The notes: a model not told the origin generated them from the sequence alone. A DNA stretch of 6,655 nt from Methanosaeta sp. UBA80 (GCA_002505805.1 DAWB01000200.1:2556-9210), one strand, 5' to 3'. Counted from the stretch's first letter, positions 1-5,959 are shown. Program-made: numbers and translations.

Positions 1-437
1 CCTCCGATCTGGAATTAAACCATGCCCTCAATATGGTGATTGAAAGAGAAATCCTGCAGGGATGGAGGCGGGATCTGCTCATAGTCATGGCCGATCTGGC
101 CCTTCTGGAAAAGGGCGACATCGAGGGCGTTATAAGCTGCCCGGGTGATGTGGTCCTCTGCCCGGGACGGGGGGGAGGAACAAATATTATTCTGATCAGA
201 AGCCCCAGATTTCGTACCTGCTACCAGGGACTGAGCTATCCCAGACACATAGACCTCGCCAGGAAGATTGGCCTGCGCTTATCCGTATACGAGTCCTTCC
301 GGGCCGGCTGCGATATAGACCGGCCAGAGGATCTGGCTGAGATCCTGCTACACGGCAAGGGAGAGGCCAGATCTCTGCTGGAGAAATGGGGATTCCAGCT
401 CTCTGATGATAAATTGAATTGGCAGCGACGTGCATAA
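1..437 (+). CDS. cofC: 2-phospho-L-lactate guanylyltransferase CofC, C-terminal part (5' end outside window)
   Basis: The frame is open from position 3 and ends at TAA 435-437, giving about 144 C-terminal residues of a protein usually a little over 200 residues long. The start lies upstream of the window; the ATG at 33 is internal. CofC activates 2-phospho-L-lactate with GTP (or a related three-carbon acid) to make the lactyl-diphospho-guanosine precursor of coenzyme F420 in the cytoplasm. Visible family features, in order, are an SDLEL stretch at the left edge, the loop CPGRGGGTN with the following IILIRSP (about 160-207), a CYQGLSYPRH segment, and DIDRPEDL (about 312-335), the DID(T/R)PEDL signature of this nucleotidyltransferase family. 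The tail ILLHGKGE also fits methanogen CofC as I remember it. The GTP-binding N-terminus cannot be seen. The next gene is more than 300 nt away, so co-transcription with it is unlikely. Confidence 0.88.
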   Translation, partial: SDLELNHALNMVIEREILQGWRRDLLIVMADLALLEKGDIEGVISCPGDVVLCPGRGGGTNIILIRSPRFRTCYQGLSYPRHIDLARKIGLRLSVYESFRAGCDIDRPEDLAEILLHGKGEARSLLEKWGFQLSDDKLNWQRRA

Positions 438-536
438 GCTGCAGCGGCATGGATAAGCTCGATTCCAGATAGTCCTGAAAATGATGATAGTCCGGCCATG
501 ATGTCGGGATTTATTGGAAAAATGAGAAGCATGCAA

Positions 537-563
537 CCCCTACATATTCAGGGGAAGCTTGAC
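537..563 (+). terminator. Possible cofC terminator hairpin with short T tract
   Basis: About 100 nt after the cofC stop there is an inverted repeat, CCCCT (537-541) and AGGGG (550-554), with an 8-nt loop. A second small AAGC/GCTT repeat and TTTT follow. Archaeal termination depends mainly on T tracts, and this one is only four long, so the call is tentative. Confidence 0.25.
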
Positions 564-686
564 TTGCTTTTAAGGAGAAATACACTCAGGTACTTTAAAA
601 TAACATTTAAATTATTAAGTTATTGAAAAATAGCATCAAGTTTATGCTTGCCCTCTGGCAATTATTGTCAGCCTGAAGGGCTTTGA

Positions 687-696
687 TTTTATATTC
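687..696 (+). promoter_or_regulatory. Candidate TATA box for the prenyl synthase/radical SAM pair
   Basis: TTTTATATTC lies about 65 nt before the ATG at 761. A start site about 25 nt downstream would give a leader of roughly 40 nt. No strong Shine-Dalgarno sequence precedes the ATG, so the transcript could also start elsewhere, for example from the TTTAAATTA stretch near 606-614. Confidence 0.3.
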
Positions 697-760
697 ATTA
701 CTAGTCAAATTATTCCATTCAGCAAAAGCTAAATAGCCAATCAGGCAGTAGACTATTTCG

Positions 761-1630
761 ATGTTCTCCGGCGGGGATGAATACCAGATCATAGACGATC
801 AGCTTGCTCAGATGGTAATAGAGTTGCCAGATTCTCCTCTGGGAGAGATCATAGGCTATGTGCTCTCCTCCCCTGGAAAGAGGGTCCGCCCTCTTATCCT
901 CATGCTCTCGGCAGAGGCCTTCGGCGGGACAGCAGAGGAGGCTGCCAATGCCGCCTTAGCTGTAGAACTGGTGCATGCCGCCTCTTTAGTGCACGATGAT
1001 ATCCTGGATCAGGGAATAGAGAGAAGAGGCACCCAGAGTGCACTGGAGCGTTTCGGGCCGGAGGCTGCCCTTCTGGCCGGGGACTGGCTGATTTCCCGAT
1101 CCATAGAGCTCATCTCTCATTACCGCCAGCCGGTCATAGCCGCCTTTTCCGCCGCCTGCATGGATATGGCGGAAGGGGAATTGATGGACCTCTCTGCGGC
1201 CAGTTCTGCCGACGATTACTATAATTGCATATCCAAAAAGACCGCCTCTCTCTTCTCCGCCTCGGCCAAGATAGGGGCAATGCTCTCAGGCGCCGATAAT
1301 CAGGATGTATCCTGCCTGGAGAGCTATGGAAAGCACCTCGGATTGGGATATCAGGTCCTGGATGATCTGGAGGAGTTTTTGGGGCTGGATCAAGGAAAGT
1401 CCTCCCTGAAGACCTCGGTCACTCTTCCCAGGATCTATAATAGCCTCCACGAGAAAGATGCTGCGGCGCAGATGTGCATCAAGATCATTGAAGAGCATAT
1501 CTGCTCGGCAAAAGATGCCCTCAGGCATTCCTCGGGAGAGGCTCTAATGCTCCGCCGCCTGGAGAGCATTGTGGATGAGATGACCCACTGGGGGCTCAAG
1601 AGATGCAGATCACCGAGAAGCCTCTGCTGA
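761..1630 (+). CDS. E-type trans-polyprenyl diphosphate synthase, probably long-chain
   Basis: This 289-residue protein belongs to the isoprenyl synthase family, which adds isopentenyl diphosphate units to an allylic diphosphate to build all-trans prenyl chains in the cytoplasm. Visible motifs are PGKRVRP (38-44), the first Asp-rich motif HDDILD (D79, D80, D83) followed by RRG (88-90), LAGDWLISR (105-113), KTASLF (160-165), and the second Asp-rich motif YQVLDDLEEF (D201, D202). In that second motif the usual last Asp of DDxxD is Glu. The residues five and four before D79 are Ala74 and Ser75. In this family small residues there leave room for a long chain, so a C25 or longer product is inferred; methanophenazine side-chain synthesis is one possible role. 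The loop after the second motif is short (GKSSLKTSVTLP), lacking the usual GKPxGxDL pattern, and the protein is somewhat shorter than the usual length of about 320. An in-frame TAG at 749-751 fixes 761 as the first possible ATG; its ribosome site is weak. The last 28 nt overlap the next gene. Confidence 0.88.
   Translation: MFSGGDEYQIIDDQLAQMVIELPDSPLGEIIGYVLSSPGKRVRPLILMLSAEAFGGTAEEAANAALAVELVHAASLVHDDILDQGIERRGTQSALERFGPEAALLAGDWLISRSIELISHYRQPVIAAFSAACMDMAEGELMDLSAASSADDYYNCISKKTASLFSASAKIGAMLSGADNQDVSCLESYGKHLGLGYQVLDDLEEFLGLDQGKSSLKTSVTLPRIYNSLHEKDAAAQMCIKIIEEHICSAKDALRHSSGEALMLRRLESIVDEMTHWGLKRCRSPRSLC
1590..1594 (+). promoter_or_regulatory. Ribosome binding site of the radical SAM gene, inside the prenyl synthase gene
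   Basis: GGGGG lies 8 nt before the ATG at 1603 and within the last codons of the upstream gene. It is a modest match to the archaeal GGAGGTGA consensus. It supports the overlapping start, because the next in-frame ATG is 37 codons further on. Confidence 0.4.
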
Positions 1631-2742
1631 GAATCGAGGCCTTCCAGGAGAAAAGCGGCATCCGTCTGGAGGGACGGGGGCCCGCTGCTCCTCTGGCCAG
1701 GCCGGTTCTGGAGAGAATGAACCGAATTTTCGCCGATGAGAAGCCCATTTCCACCGGTCCGGACAGATTCATCTTCTCCACCTGGATTCCTCCTGCGCCG
1801 AGCCTGGCCTTCGAGAGAATGCTCTCCGCCCAGGTTGCAGCCCTCTCCCGCCGGCCGGTTCCGGATCAATTTTCCATAGGGGTGATGAAGGCCTGCCCCA
1901 ACGATTGCATACACTGCAGTGCTCCATCACGCCAGGGCCAGATCCTGGAGAGCAGCCTGGTTAAAAGCGCCATCTCTCAGGCTCTGGATATGGGCTCCTA
2001 TCTCATAACCTTCGACGGGGGAGAGCCCATGCTAAGAGGCGACCTTCCGGAGCTGGTATCCTCTGTGGACCATAGGGCAGTGGCCACCTCTTTTACCAGC
2101 GGCTACCACCTCTCCGCGGAGAAGGCCAGGGATTTGAAGAGAGCCGGGCTGTATGCGGTGAGAATCAGCATAGACAGCCCACGGGAGGATGAACACGACC
2201 GATTTCGTGGGCGAGCGGGGGCCTATCGCGATGCCCTGTCCGGAGTGGATAACGCCCTTCAGGCGGGGCTGCTGGTGGACCTTTTCATGGTCACCTCACC
2301 TCATAACATCGACCTTCTGGAGGAGGCCTTCTCCCTGGCCGCTGATCTGGGGGTCCACGAACTCTCTTTATATGAGATAGTGGCTGTAGGCCGCTGGGCC
2401 TCTCATGAGAGTGAGGTTCTATCCGACCAGGATGTATTACGGCTTGAGCGCTTCCATAAGGATAAGAACCACAAAGAGGGTCCCAGGGTCACCGCTCTGC
2501 CCTATCTGCTAGGCCCCCAGATGTTCGGATGCTTCGCCGGCAGGAGATGGATTCATGTGGATGGAAACGGGGAGGCTCTTCCCTGCGCTTATATGCCTCT
2601 CTCCTTCGGCAATATCAAGGATAAGAGCCTCAAGCAGATCTGGAAGGATATGACCTCTTATCCATGGTTTAAGGGCAGATGCTCCTGCCAGATGAGGGAT
2701 ACCGGATTCAGAGAAGCACATCGAAATATCCTGGTAGGATAG
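1603..2742 (+). CDS. Radical SAM enzyme with shortened SPASM/twitch-like C-terminal domain, function unassigned
   Basis: The 379-residue protein carries the radical SAM cluster motif C98-x3-C102-x2-C105 (ACPNDCIHC), which binds the [4Fe-4S] cluster that cleaves S-adenosylmethionine, and the GGEP motif at 139-142. VRISIDSP (186-193) is typical of the fourth strand region of these barrels. The C-terminus resembles a SPASM domain: C310, then G323 with four residues to C328, then GNIKDKSLKQIW (336-347) and C360-S-C362. The normal CX2CX5CX3C tail is missing, so it probably holds one auxiliary cluster, as in twitch domains. About 90 residues precede the cluster motif, including FSTWIPPAPSLAFERML (58-74); I cannot assign this part. 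It is not CofG or CofH, because the organization and the SPASM-like tail differ. The 28-nt overlap with the prenyl synthase implies co-translation. Substrate unknown; modification of a prenylated or prenyl-acceptor molecule is a guess from context. Confidence 0.85.
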   Translation: MQITEKPLLRIEAFQEKSGIRLEGRGPAAPLARPVLERMNRIFADEKPISTGPDRFIFSTWIPPAPSLAFERMLSAQVAALSRRPVPDQFSIGVMKACPNDCIHCSAPSRQGQILESSLVKSAISQALDMGSYLITFDGGEPMLRGDLPELVSSVDHRAVATSFTSGYHLSAEKARDLKRAGLYAVRISIDSPREDEHDRFRGRAGAYRDALSGVDNALQAGLLVDLFMVTSPHNIDLLEEAFSLAADLGVHELSLYEIVAVGRWASHESEVLSDQDVLRLERFHKDKNHKEGPRVTALPYLLGPQMFGCFAGRRWIHVDGNGEALPCAYMPLSFGNIKDKSLKQIWKDMTSYPWFKGRCSCQMRDTGFREAHRNILVG

Positions 2743-2750
2743 CCCAAACA

Positions 2751-2760
2751 ATACATAAAG
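2751..2760 (+). promoter_or_regulatory. Weak TATA-like candidate upstream of DUF998 gene
   Basis: ATACATAAAG just after the radical SAM stop resembles an archaeal TATA box. It would place a start near 2785, ahead of the short frame and the DUF998 gene. This rests only on sequence resemblance. Confidence 0.2.
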
Positions 2761-2798
2761 TTCAGTCTGCAGAGAATTTCATTTTTATGGAAAGGTTG

Positions 2799-2846
2799 AT
2801 GAAGATGGAGATAGTGCAAATGACTTCAGATGTGATACCCCTATGA
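2799..2846 (+). CDS. Possible 15-codon leader peptide overlapping the DUF998 start (ATGA)
   Basis: ATG at 2799 opens the frame MKMEIVQMTSDVIPL and stops at TGA 2844-2846, overlapping the DUF998 start codon (2843-2845) as ATGA. This geometry is typical of translational coupling. GGAAAGG lies just upstream (2789-2795) but is close to the ATG. An alternative in-frame ATG at 2787 would add four residues. The downstream gene has no ribosome site of its own, so coupling would make sense. It could equally be a chance short frame; the peptide resembles nothing I know. Confidence 0.25.
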   Translation: MKMEIVQMTSDVIPL

Positions 2847-3469
2847 AATTGAGATCCATCTCCACAGCTCAGATTGCCGGAGCCCTTCTCTTCATCGGTG
2901 TACTGCAATGGCTCATGATTGTGCTGGCGGCAGAGACCCTATTTCCCGGTTACAGCATTCGGGCCAATGACCTTTCCGATTTAGCCTCTACCATTCCCCC
3001 CAATGTCTCGCCGATGCAACCCTCCGCCATGCTCTTTAATGCTTCCACCTTTGCTATCGGCCTGTTGAGCCTCATCAGCTCGGTGCTGATCCACTTTTCA
3101 TTCGGCAGCAGGCTATTTTCAATTCTATTCGGCGTATCCGGACTCTTTGCCATGGGTGTGGCTGCTTTTCCCGGCGACGCAGGCACCATGCATGGCCTGG
3201 TGGCACTGGGCTGGTTTACCACCGCTCCTCTCTCGGCCATAGTCTCCAGTCGCATGGTCAAGGGCCCACTGGCATGTTTTTCCCCTGCCATAGGCATCTT
3301 CTCCCTTGTAGTGCTCTTCTTTGCGTTCTATAGCGGCACTGCATCTCCTTTTCAGCTCTTTGGACGGGGAGGCGAGGAGAGGATGCTGGTATATCCCGTG
3401 TTATTATGGATGACCGCCTTTGCCGGCTACCTCATGGCAAGCGGCAGGCCCGATGGTCAGGATATTTAG
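2843..3469 (+). CDS. DUF998 family integral membrane protein
   Basis: The 208-residue protein is strongly hydrophobic, with about six predicted membrane helices, near residues 10-30, 62-82, 89-109, 114-134, 143-163 and 180-198. The family pattern is visible in AETLFPGYSIRANDLSDL (30-47), followed by the LFNAS segment opening the second helix (64-68) and the AAFPGD...HG stretch (107-118). DUF998 proteins occur widely in archaea and bacteria; their molecular role is not established, so none is assigned. No in-frame start exists in the 45 nt upstream of ATG 2843, and no clear Shine-Dalgarno sequence precedes it. Translation may depend on the short upstream frame or on a leaderless or unusual initiation. 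The gene lies 100 nt after the radical SAM gene, so its place in that transcript is uncertain. It converges on fno. Confidence 0.8.
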   Translation: MKLRSISTAQIAGALLFIGVLQWLMIVLAAETLFPGYSIRANDLSDLASTIPPNVSPMQPSAMLFNASTFAIGLLSLISSVLIHFSFGSRLFSILFGVSGLFAMGVAAFPGDAGTMHGLVALGWFTTAPLSAIVSSRMVKGPLACFSPAIGIFSLVVLFFAFYSGTASPFQLFGRGGEERMLVYPVLLWMTAFAGYLMASGRPDGQDI

Positions 3470-3511
3470 ACCAAATAGAGAGTGCAAGAGCCCCCTTAAT
3501 CTGGGCGGGGG

Positions 3512-3519
3512 AAAAAAAA
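3512..3519 (-). terminator. T8 tract, probable terminator of fno
   Basis: The plus strand carries eight A residues, so a minus-strand transcript meets T8 about 22 nt after the fno stop (3541-3543). T tracts are the usual archaeal transcription stop. A CCCCC/GGGGG inverted repeat (3491-3495 with 3507-3511) lies beyond it. No comparable T tract serves the convergent DUF998 gene on the plus strand. Confidence 0.5.
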
Positions 3520-3540
3520 GTTTCAGACTTACCAAGCCGC

Positions 3541-4206
3541 TTATGCCTCTTCTCTCTCCGATATGATGCGAATTCCTGCATCTTTAATCTTGTTTTTTCT
3601 GGCGGCGTTGAGGAGCATGGGTGTCAGGCTCTCCACCAATGAAGAGGCCTCCAGGGGACCGGCCTTTAAGGGCCTCAGGCTCTTGATCTCCCTTGTCAGG
3701 CCGGCCACGCTCTCCAGAGCCTCCTGGTCGTCTCCGCAGAGAAGGGCATCCGCCTTAAGATGCCGCTCTCTGGCCTGCAGGGCGGCAGCGCAGATGGTAT
3801 GAAAGGCGGCCACGATTCTGATGCCCTCGGGCAGCAAAGATCTGGCCTGCAGAGCAGCGCTGCCCTCCGGGGGAGGAGAATACTGAAAGAACCTGCCGTT
3901 GTAGCTCATGGGCACAACCGGGGAGATGACAATTTGACTGGAGTAAGAACTCTTCATCTCCCCGGTGACCAGGGGAAGGCTCTCAAAGGGAACGCAGAGC
4001 ACCACCACTTCTGATGCGGCTATGGCGCTGCCGTTGTCTGTGCCCCAGACATTGCCGTTCTGTTCAAGCTTCTGCAGCACGGCTCCGGCACTCTCCTGGG
4101 CTTTATCGGCCTTTCTCGAGCCAATGATGATCTCATGATTTTCCGCCCAGCGAACGGCAAATCCCGTCCCGATGTCTCCGGTTCCTCCTACAAGAGCAAT
4201 TTTCAT
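3541..4206 (-). CDS. fno: NADPH:F420 oxidoreductase (F420-dependent NADP reductase)
   Basis: The 221-residue cytoplasmic enzyme (Fno/NpdG) transfers hydride between coenzyme F420 and NADP, in methanogens mainly to supply NADPH for biosynthesis. The N-terminal Rossmann fold shows MKIALVGGTGDIG (1-13) and the NADP-phosphate-binding SRK (30-32). CVPFES (71-76), VISPVVPM (93-100), FHTICAAALQ (135-144), CGDD (157-160) and LRPLKAGPLEASSLVESLTP (178-197) match, block by block, the Archaeoglobus Fno sequence as I recall it. Length is normal for the family. ATG 4206 is chosen because GAGG lies 8 nt upstream and the protein then starts directly with the first strand; an in-frame GTG at 4230 would add eight residues and is unlikely. 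The gene has its own TATA box, so it is probably transcribed alone. No missing residue or frame break was seen. Confidence 0.93.
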   Translation of the reverse strand: MKIALVGGTGDIGTGFAVRWAENHEIIIGSRKADKAQESAGAVLQKLEQNGNVWGTDNGSAIAASEVVVLCVPFESLPLVTGEMKSSYSSQIVISPVVPMSYNGRFFQYSPPPEGSAALQARSLLPEGIRIVAAFHTICAAALQARERHLKADALLCGDDQEALESVAGLTREIKSLRPLKAGPLEASSLVESLTPMLLNAARKNKIKDAGIRIISEREEA

Positions 4207-4214
4207 TATAGCGG

Positions 4215-4218
4215 CCTC
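4215..4218 (-). promoter_or_regulatory. Ribosome binding site of fno
   Basis: On the minus strand GAGG lies 8 nt before ATG 4206. It decides the start in favour of this ATG over the GTG at 4230. Confidence 0.6.
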
Positions 4219-4242
4219 TAGCGGAAGCACAATTCCTTATGG

Positions 4243-4256
4243 TTGTATTTATGGAT
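4243..4256 (-). promoter_or_regulatory. TATA box of fno
   Basis: The minus strand reads ATCCATAAATACAA, with ATAAATAC as the TATA core (4245-4252) and AAAATCC just upstream as a possible BRE. A start about 25 nt downstream falls near 4222, leaving a leader of about 16 nt that just includes the GAGG ribosome site. The internal consistency of these distances supports the call. Confidence 0.5.
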
Positions 4257-4373
4257 TTTGTCTTGATCGGCCTTCCGTTGAGCCTTAAAAGCTTGACAAT
4301 TGCATACTCATGCGCTTCAAGATGGCCTGGCGGATGGAAAATAGCTCAAAATTATCTTCTTTTTCTCCCGCTA

Positions 4374-4775
4374 TTATTTGCGGCTACTAGCCTTCTTTAC
4401 ATAGCGATAGAATGCAATTCCGTCCTGATCCTCATAAAAGGTGATCTTCTCCGCCTTCTCCCCCACCCGGATCTTGAGGGTGCTGTTGTGGAACTCATCT
4501 ACATACTCCACGTCATCGATCACATCCAGGGGAACGGTCTGCACGCTGTCCCAGGCAATTCCTGGCCGCACAAAATGAACGCACTTGTCTGTGGTTACCA
4601 GATAGCCCAGCACCTTGTCCAGCATGCCCATTCTGGCTATGGCCAGCATCTGCTGGGAGACCCGGCTGTGCAGAAGGGCGGGAGAGATCTGCACCAGGCT
4701 CTCCCCTGCCGCATTCAGCTTTTTAACCGTTCTTTTAAGCTTTCCCGGAACCTCTATCCCGCCATCCTCTGCCAT
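4374..4775 (-). CDS. Small YokE-like/bacterial-type PH-domain protein
   Basis: The 133-residue protein has no signal peptide or membrane helix and is expected in the cytoplasm. It starts with a charged helix, then GESLVQISPALL. The core GYLVTTDKCVHFV, SVQTVPLDVIDDVEYVDE and TLKIRVG...KITFY shows the alternating strands of a PH-like barrel. The phrase 'LvTtdkrv.f ... ipl..I..V' is typical of YokE-like and related prokaryotic PH domains. Such domains are usually of unknown function, and ligand or membrane binding cannot be read from the sequence. The start at 4775 is preferred to the ATG at 4784 because GGAGATGA lies directly upstream at the right distance. The gene follows purP by 31 nt on the same strand and is probably in its operon, which links it loosely to purine synthesis or simply to housekeeping expression. 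Confidence 0.68.
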   Translation of the reverse strand: MAEDGGIEVPGKLKRTVKKLNAAGESLVQISPALLHSRVSQQMLAIARMGMLDKVLGYLVTTDKCVHFVRPGIAWDSVQTVPLDVIDDVEYVDEFHNSTLKIRVGEKAEKITFYEDQDGIAFYRYVKKASSRK

Positions 4776-4780
4776 TGGAT

Positions 4781-4788
4781 TCATCTCC
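4781..4788 (-). promoter_or_regulatory. Ribosome binding site that sets the PH-protein start
   Basis: Minus-strand GGAGATGA differs by one base from the archaeal GGAGGTGA consensus. It ends 5 nt before ATG 4775. It overlaps the alternative ATG at 4784, which therefore cannot be served by it. Confidence 0.6.
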
Positions 4789-4806
4789 GGATGCTCTAAT
4801 TAAGGC

Positions 4807-5952
4807 TCAGGTTACAATCTTCTCCAGACAGCCCTTCTCCAGAGCTATCCTCACCTCTCGGGCCAGCCTGCGTCCCGTGGACATATTGGTGCGCCAGAGG
4901 GCGTTTCCATAGGGATGGCCCACTGCCATATGCACATTGGTGCCCCCTCCGATGCGGGGCGCCACATCGTAGATGTAGAAGTTGAGATCCTTGTCCACGC
5001 AGGTCTGCAGGCAGAAGGGACCAATGATTCCCGGGCTGTAATGCTCCTGCGTTGCCGCTACATATTTTTCCGCCAGCTCAAAGGCCTTCTCCAGGAGCGA
5101 CTCTCTCAGGGTGGCCGAGTTGTGGCCGCATACGGTGTATTCCGGATTGATCTGCAGGTCGTTTAGAGTTAGCTGCTGTGGTGCAGGCAGCCGGCAATGG
5201 CCGTCCAGAGATGTCTCAAAGCGCCAGTCTATGCCTATCAGCTCTATCTGCTTGCTGATGGGCGAGTAAAAGAAGTCCAGATTGAAGACCGGACCGATGA
5301 TATAGCGCTCGATTCTGGCCAGCTCTATTCCATCCTGGTCTATGACATTCTGGCGCAAGAGAGCATCGGCCTTCTGGCAGTACTCCTCATAGGAGGAGGC
5401 GGTGAAGAATCCCCGCTCCAGAGTTTTGACGGCATGAGGAAGCTTGACCATGACCAGCTCTTTGATGTCCTCCGCCTCCACAGGCTCGGGAAAAGGCAGG
5501 CCTGCCTTCTCCAGTATCCAGTAATAATCCCTCTTGTCCCCCCTCTCCTCGGAGCGCAGCAGATTTCGCGAGCCGAGCAAAGGCACAGAGAATTGATCCT
5601 CAACCGCATCTATTCCGCAATAGGAGGTGAAGGAGCGGTTGGGAACGAAAAGAGTATTCTTATTCTTGAGCATATCCTGGTTTTCAGGCTCTATTATCTC
5701 TGAGAATCGCTTCAGCATCATGACCTCATCGATCATGCCCCCCACAATTCTGCCCGATCTATCCCTGCTGGCGCGGAAGTATTTGACATAGGGCTTTTCC
5801 CGTCCCTCCTGGCAGACCGCCAGGGTCCTAAAATTCTCCTCCACTGCGCCGTCTGCCGTATCCAGGGCAGAGTGGGATGCTATCATCCCGATTCGCAGAT
5901 CATCGAGGTCGTATCCCCTTAAGACCTCTAAGATCCTGCTGCGGTCGATCAA
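4807..5952 (-). CDS. purP: 5-formaminoimidazole-4-carboxamide ribonucleotide synthetase (formate- and ATP-dependent), PurP
   Basis: PurP joins formate to AICAR using ATP, giving FAICAR in the ninth step of archaeal purine synthesis and avoiding 10-formyl-folate. The 381-residue protein has the family's normal length and architecture: an N-terminal PurP domain with ASHSALDTADGA (25-36) and FVPNRSFTSYCGID (102-115), then an ATP-grasp region with MVKLPHAVKTLERGFFTASS (168-187), IERYIIGPVFNLDFFYSP (214-231), GHNSATLRESLL (276-287), GIIGPFCLQT (308-317) and DVAPRIGGGTNVHM (329-342). The nucleotide loop reads HAVKTLERGFF where the M. jannaschii enzyme, as I recall, has a glycine-rich GARGGRGYF; this seems to be a subgroup trait, seen also in my memory of Methanosarcina PurP. 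The start is TTG 5952, preceded by GAGGTG at 7 nt; an upstream TTG at 5967 overlaps that ribosome site. A PH-domain gene follows 31 nt downstream. Confidence 0.93.
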   Translation of the reverse strand: MIDRSRILEVLRGYDLDDLRIGMIASHSALDTADGAVEENFRTLAVCQEGREKPYVKYFRASRDRSGRIVGGMIDEVMMLKRFSEIIEPENQDMLKNKNTLFVPNRSFTSYCGIDAVEDQFSVPLLGSRNLLRSEERGDKRDYYWILEKAGLPFPEPVEAEDIKELVMVKLPHAVKTLERGFFTASSYEEYCQKADALLRQNVIDQDGIELARIERYIIGPVFNLDFFYSPISKQIELIGIDWRFETSLDGHCRLPAPQQLTLNDLQINPEYTVCGHNSATLRESLLEKAFELAEKYVAATQEHYSPGIIGPFCLQTCVDKDLNFYIYDVAPRIGGGTNVHMAVGHPYGNALWRTNMSTGRRLAREVRIALEKGCLEKIVT

Positions 5953-5959
5953 GTCAGAG

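Larger units (their letters stand above)
438..760. other. Non-coding gap between cofC and the prenyl synthase, AT-rich with hairpins
   Basis: No credible gene lies in these 323 nt. The segment from about 590 to 730 is much richer in A and T than the flanking genes, which marks a promoter/leader region. Two adjacent inverted repeats are visible. The first is AGCAT 632-636 with ATGCT 644-648. The second is nested: CTGGCA 655-660 with TGTCAG 666-671, enclosed by GCCCT 650-654 with AGGGC 677-681. Candidate TATA-like stretches are TTTAAATTA near 606-614 and TTTTATATTC at 687-696. The first would put the hairpins inside the transcript leader and the second would not. Confidence 0.5.

Noticed and set aside
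607..792. Minus-strand frame of 61 codons in the AT-rich gap
   Set aside because: It runs into the prenyl synthase start, has no ribosome site and no family resemblance; the region reads as promoter/leader.
1435..1914. Open minus-strand frame of 159 codons across the prenyl synthase/radical SAM junction
   Set aside because: It is antisense to two well-supported genes and has a low-complexity, Arg/Gly-rich composition typical of a shadow frame.
4207..4230. Longer Fno start at GTG 4230
   Set aside because: The added residues precede the normal first strand, and the GAGG site serves ATG 4206.
4239..4799. Open plus-strand frame of 186 codons opposite the PH gene
   Set aside because: It mirrors the PH-domain coding region and its flank, has no recognisable domain and no ribosome site; the minus-strand frame has clear family patterns.
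5197..5703. Open plus-strand frame of 168 codons opposite purP
   Set aside because: It lies wholly within purP, whose protein is an end-to-end family match; the antisense frame shows no domain.
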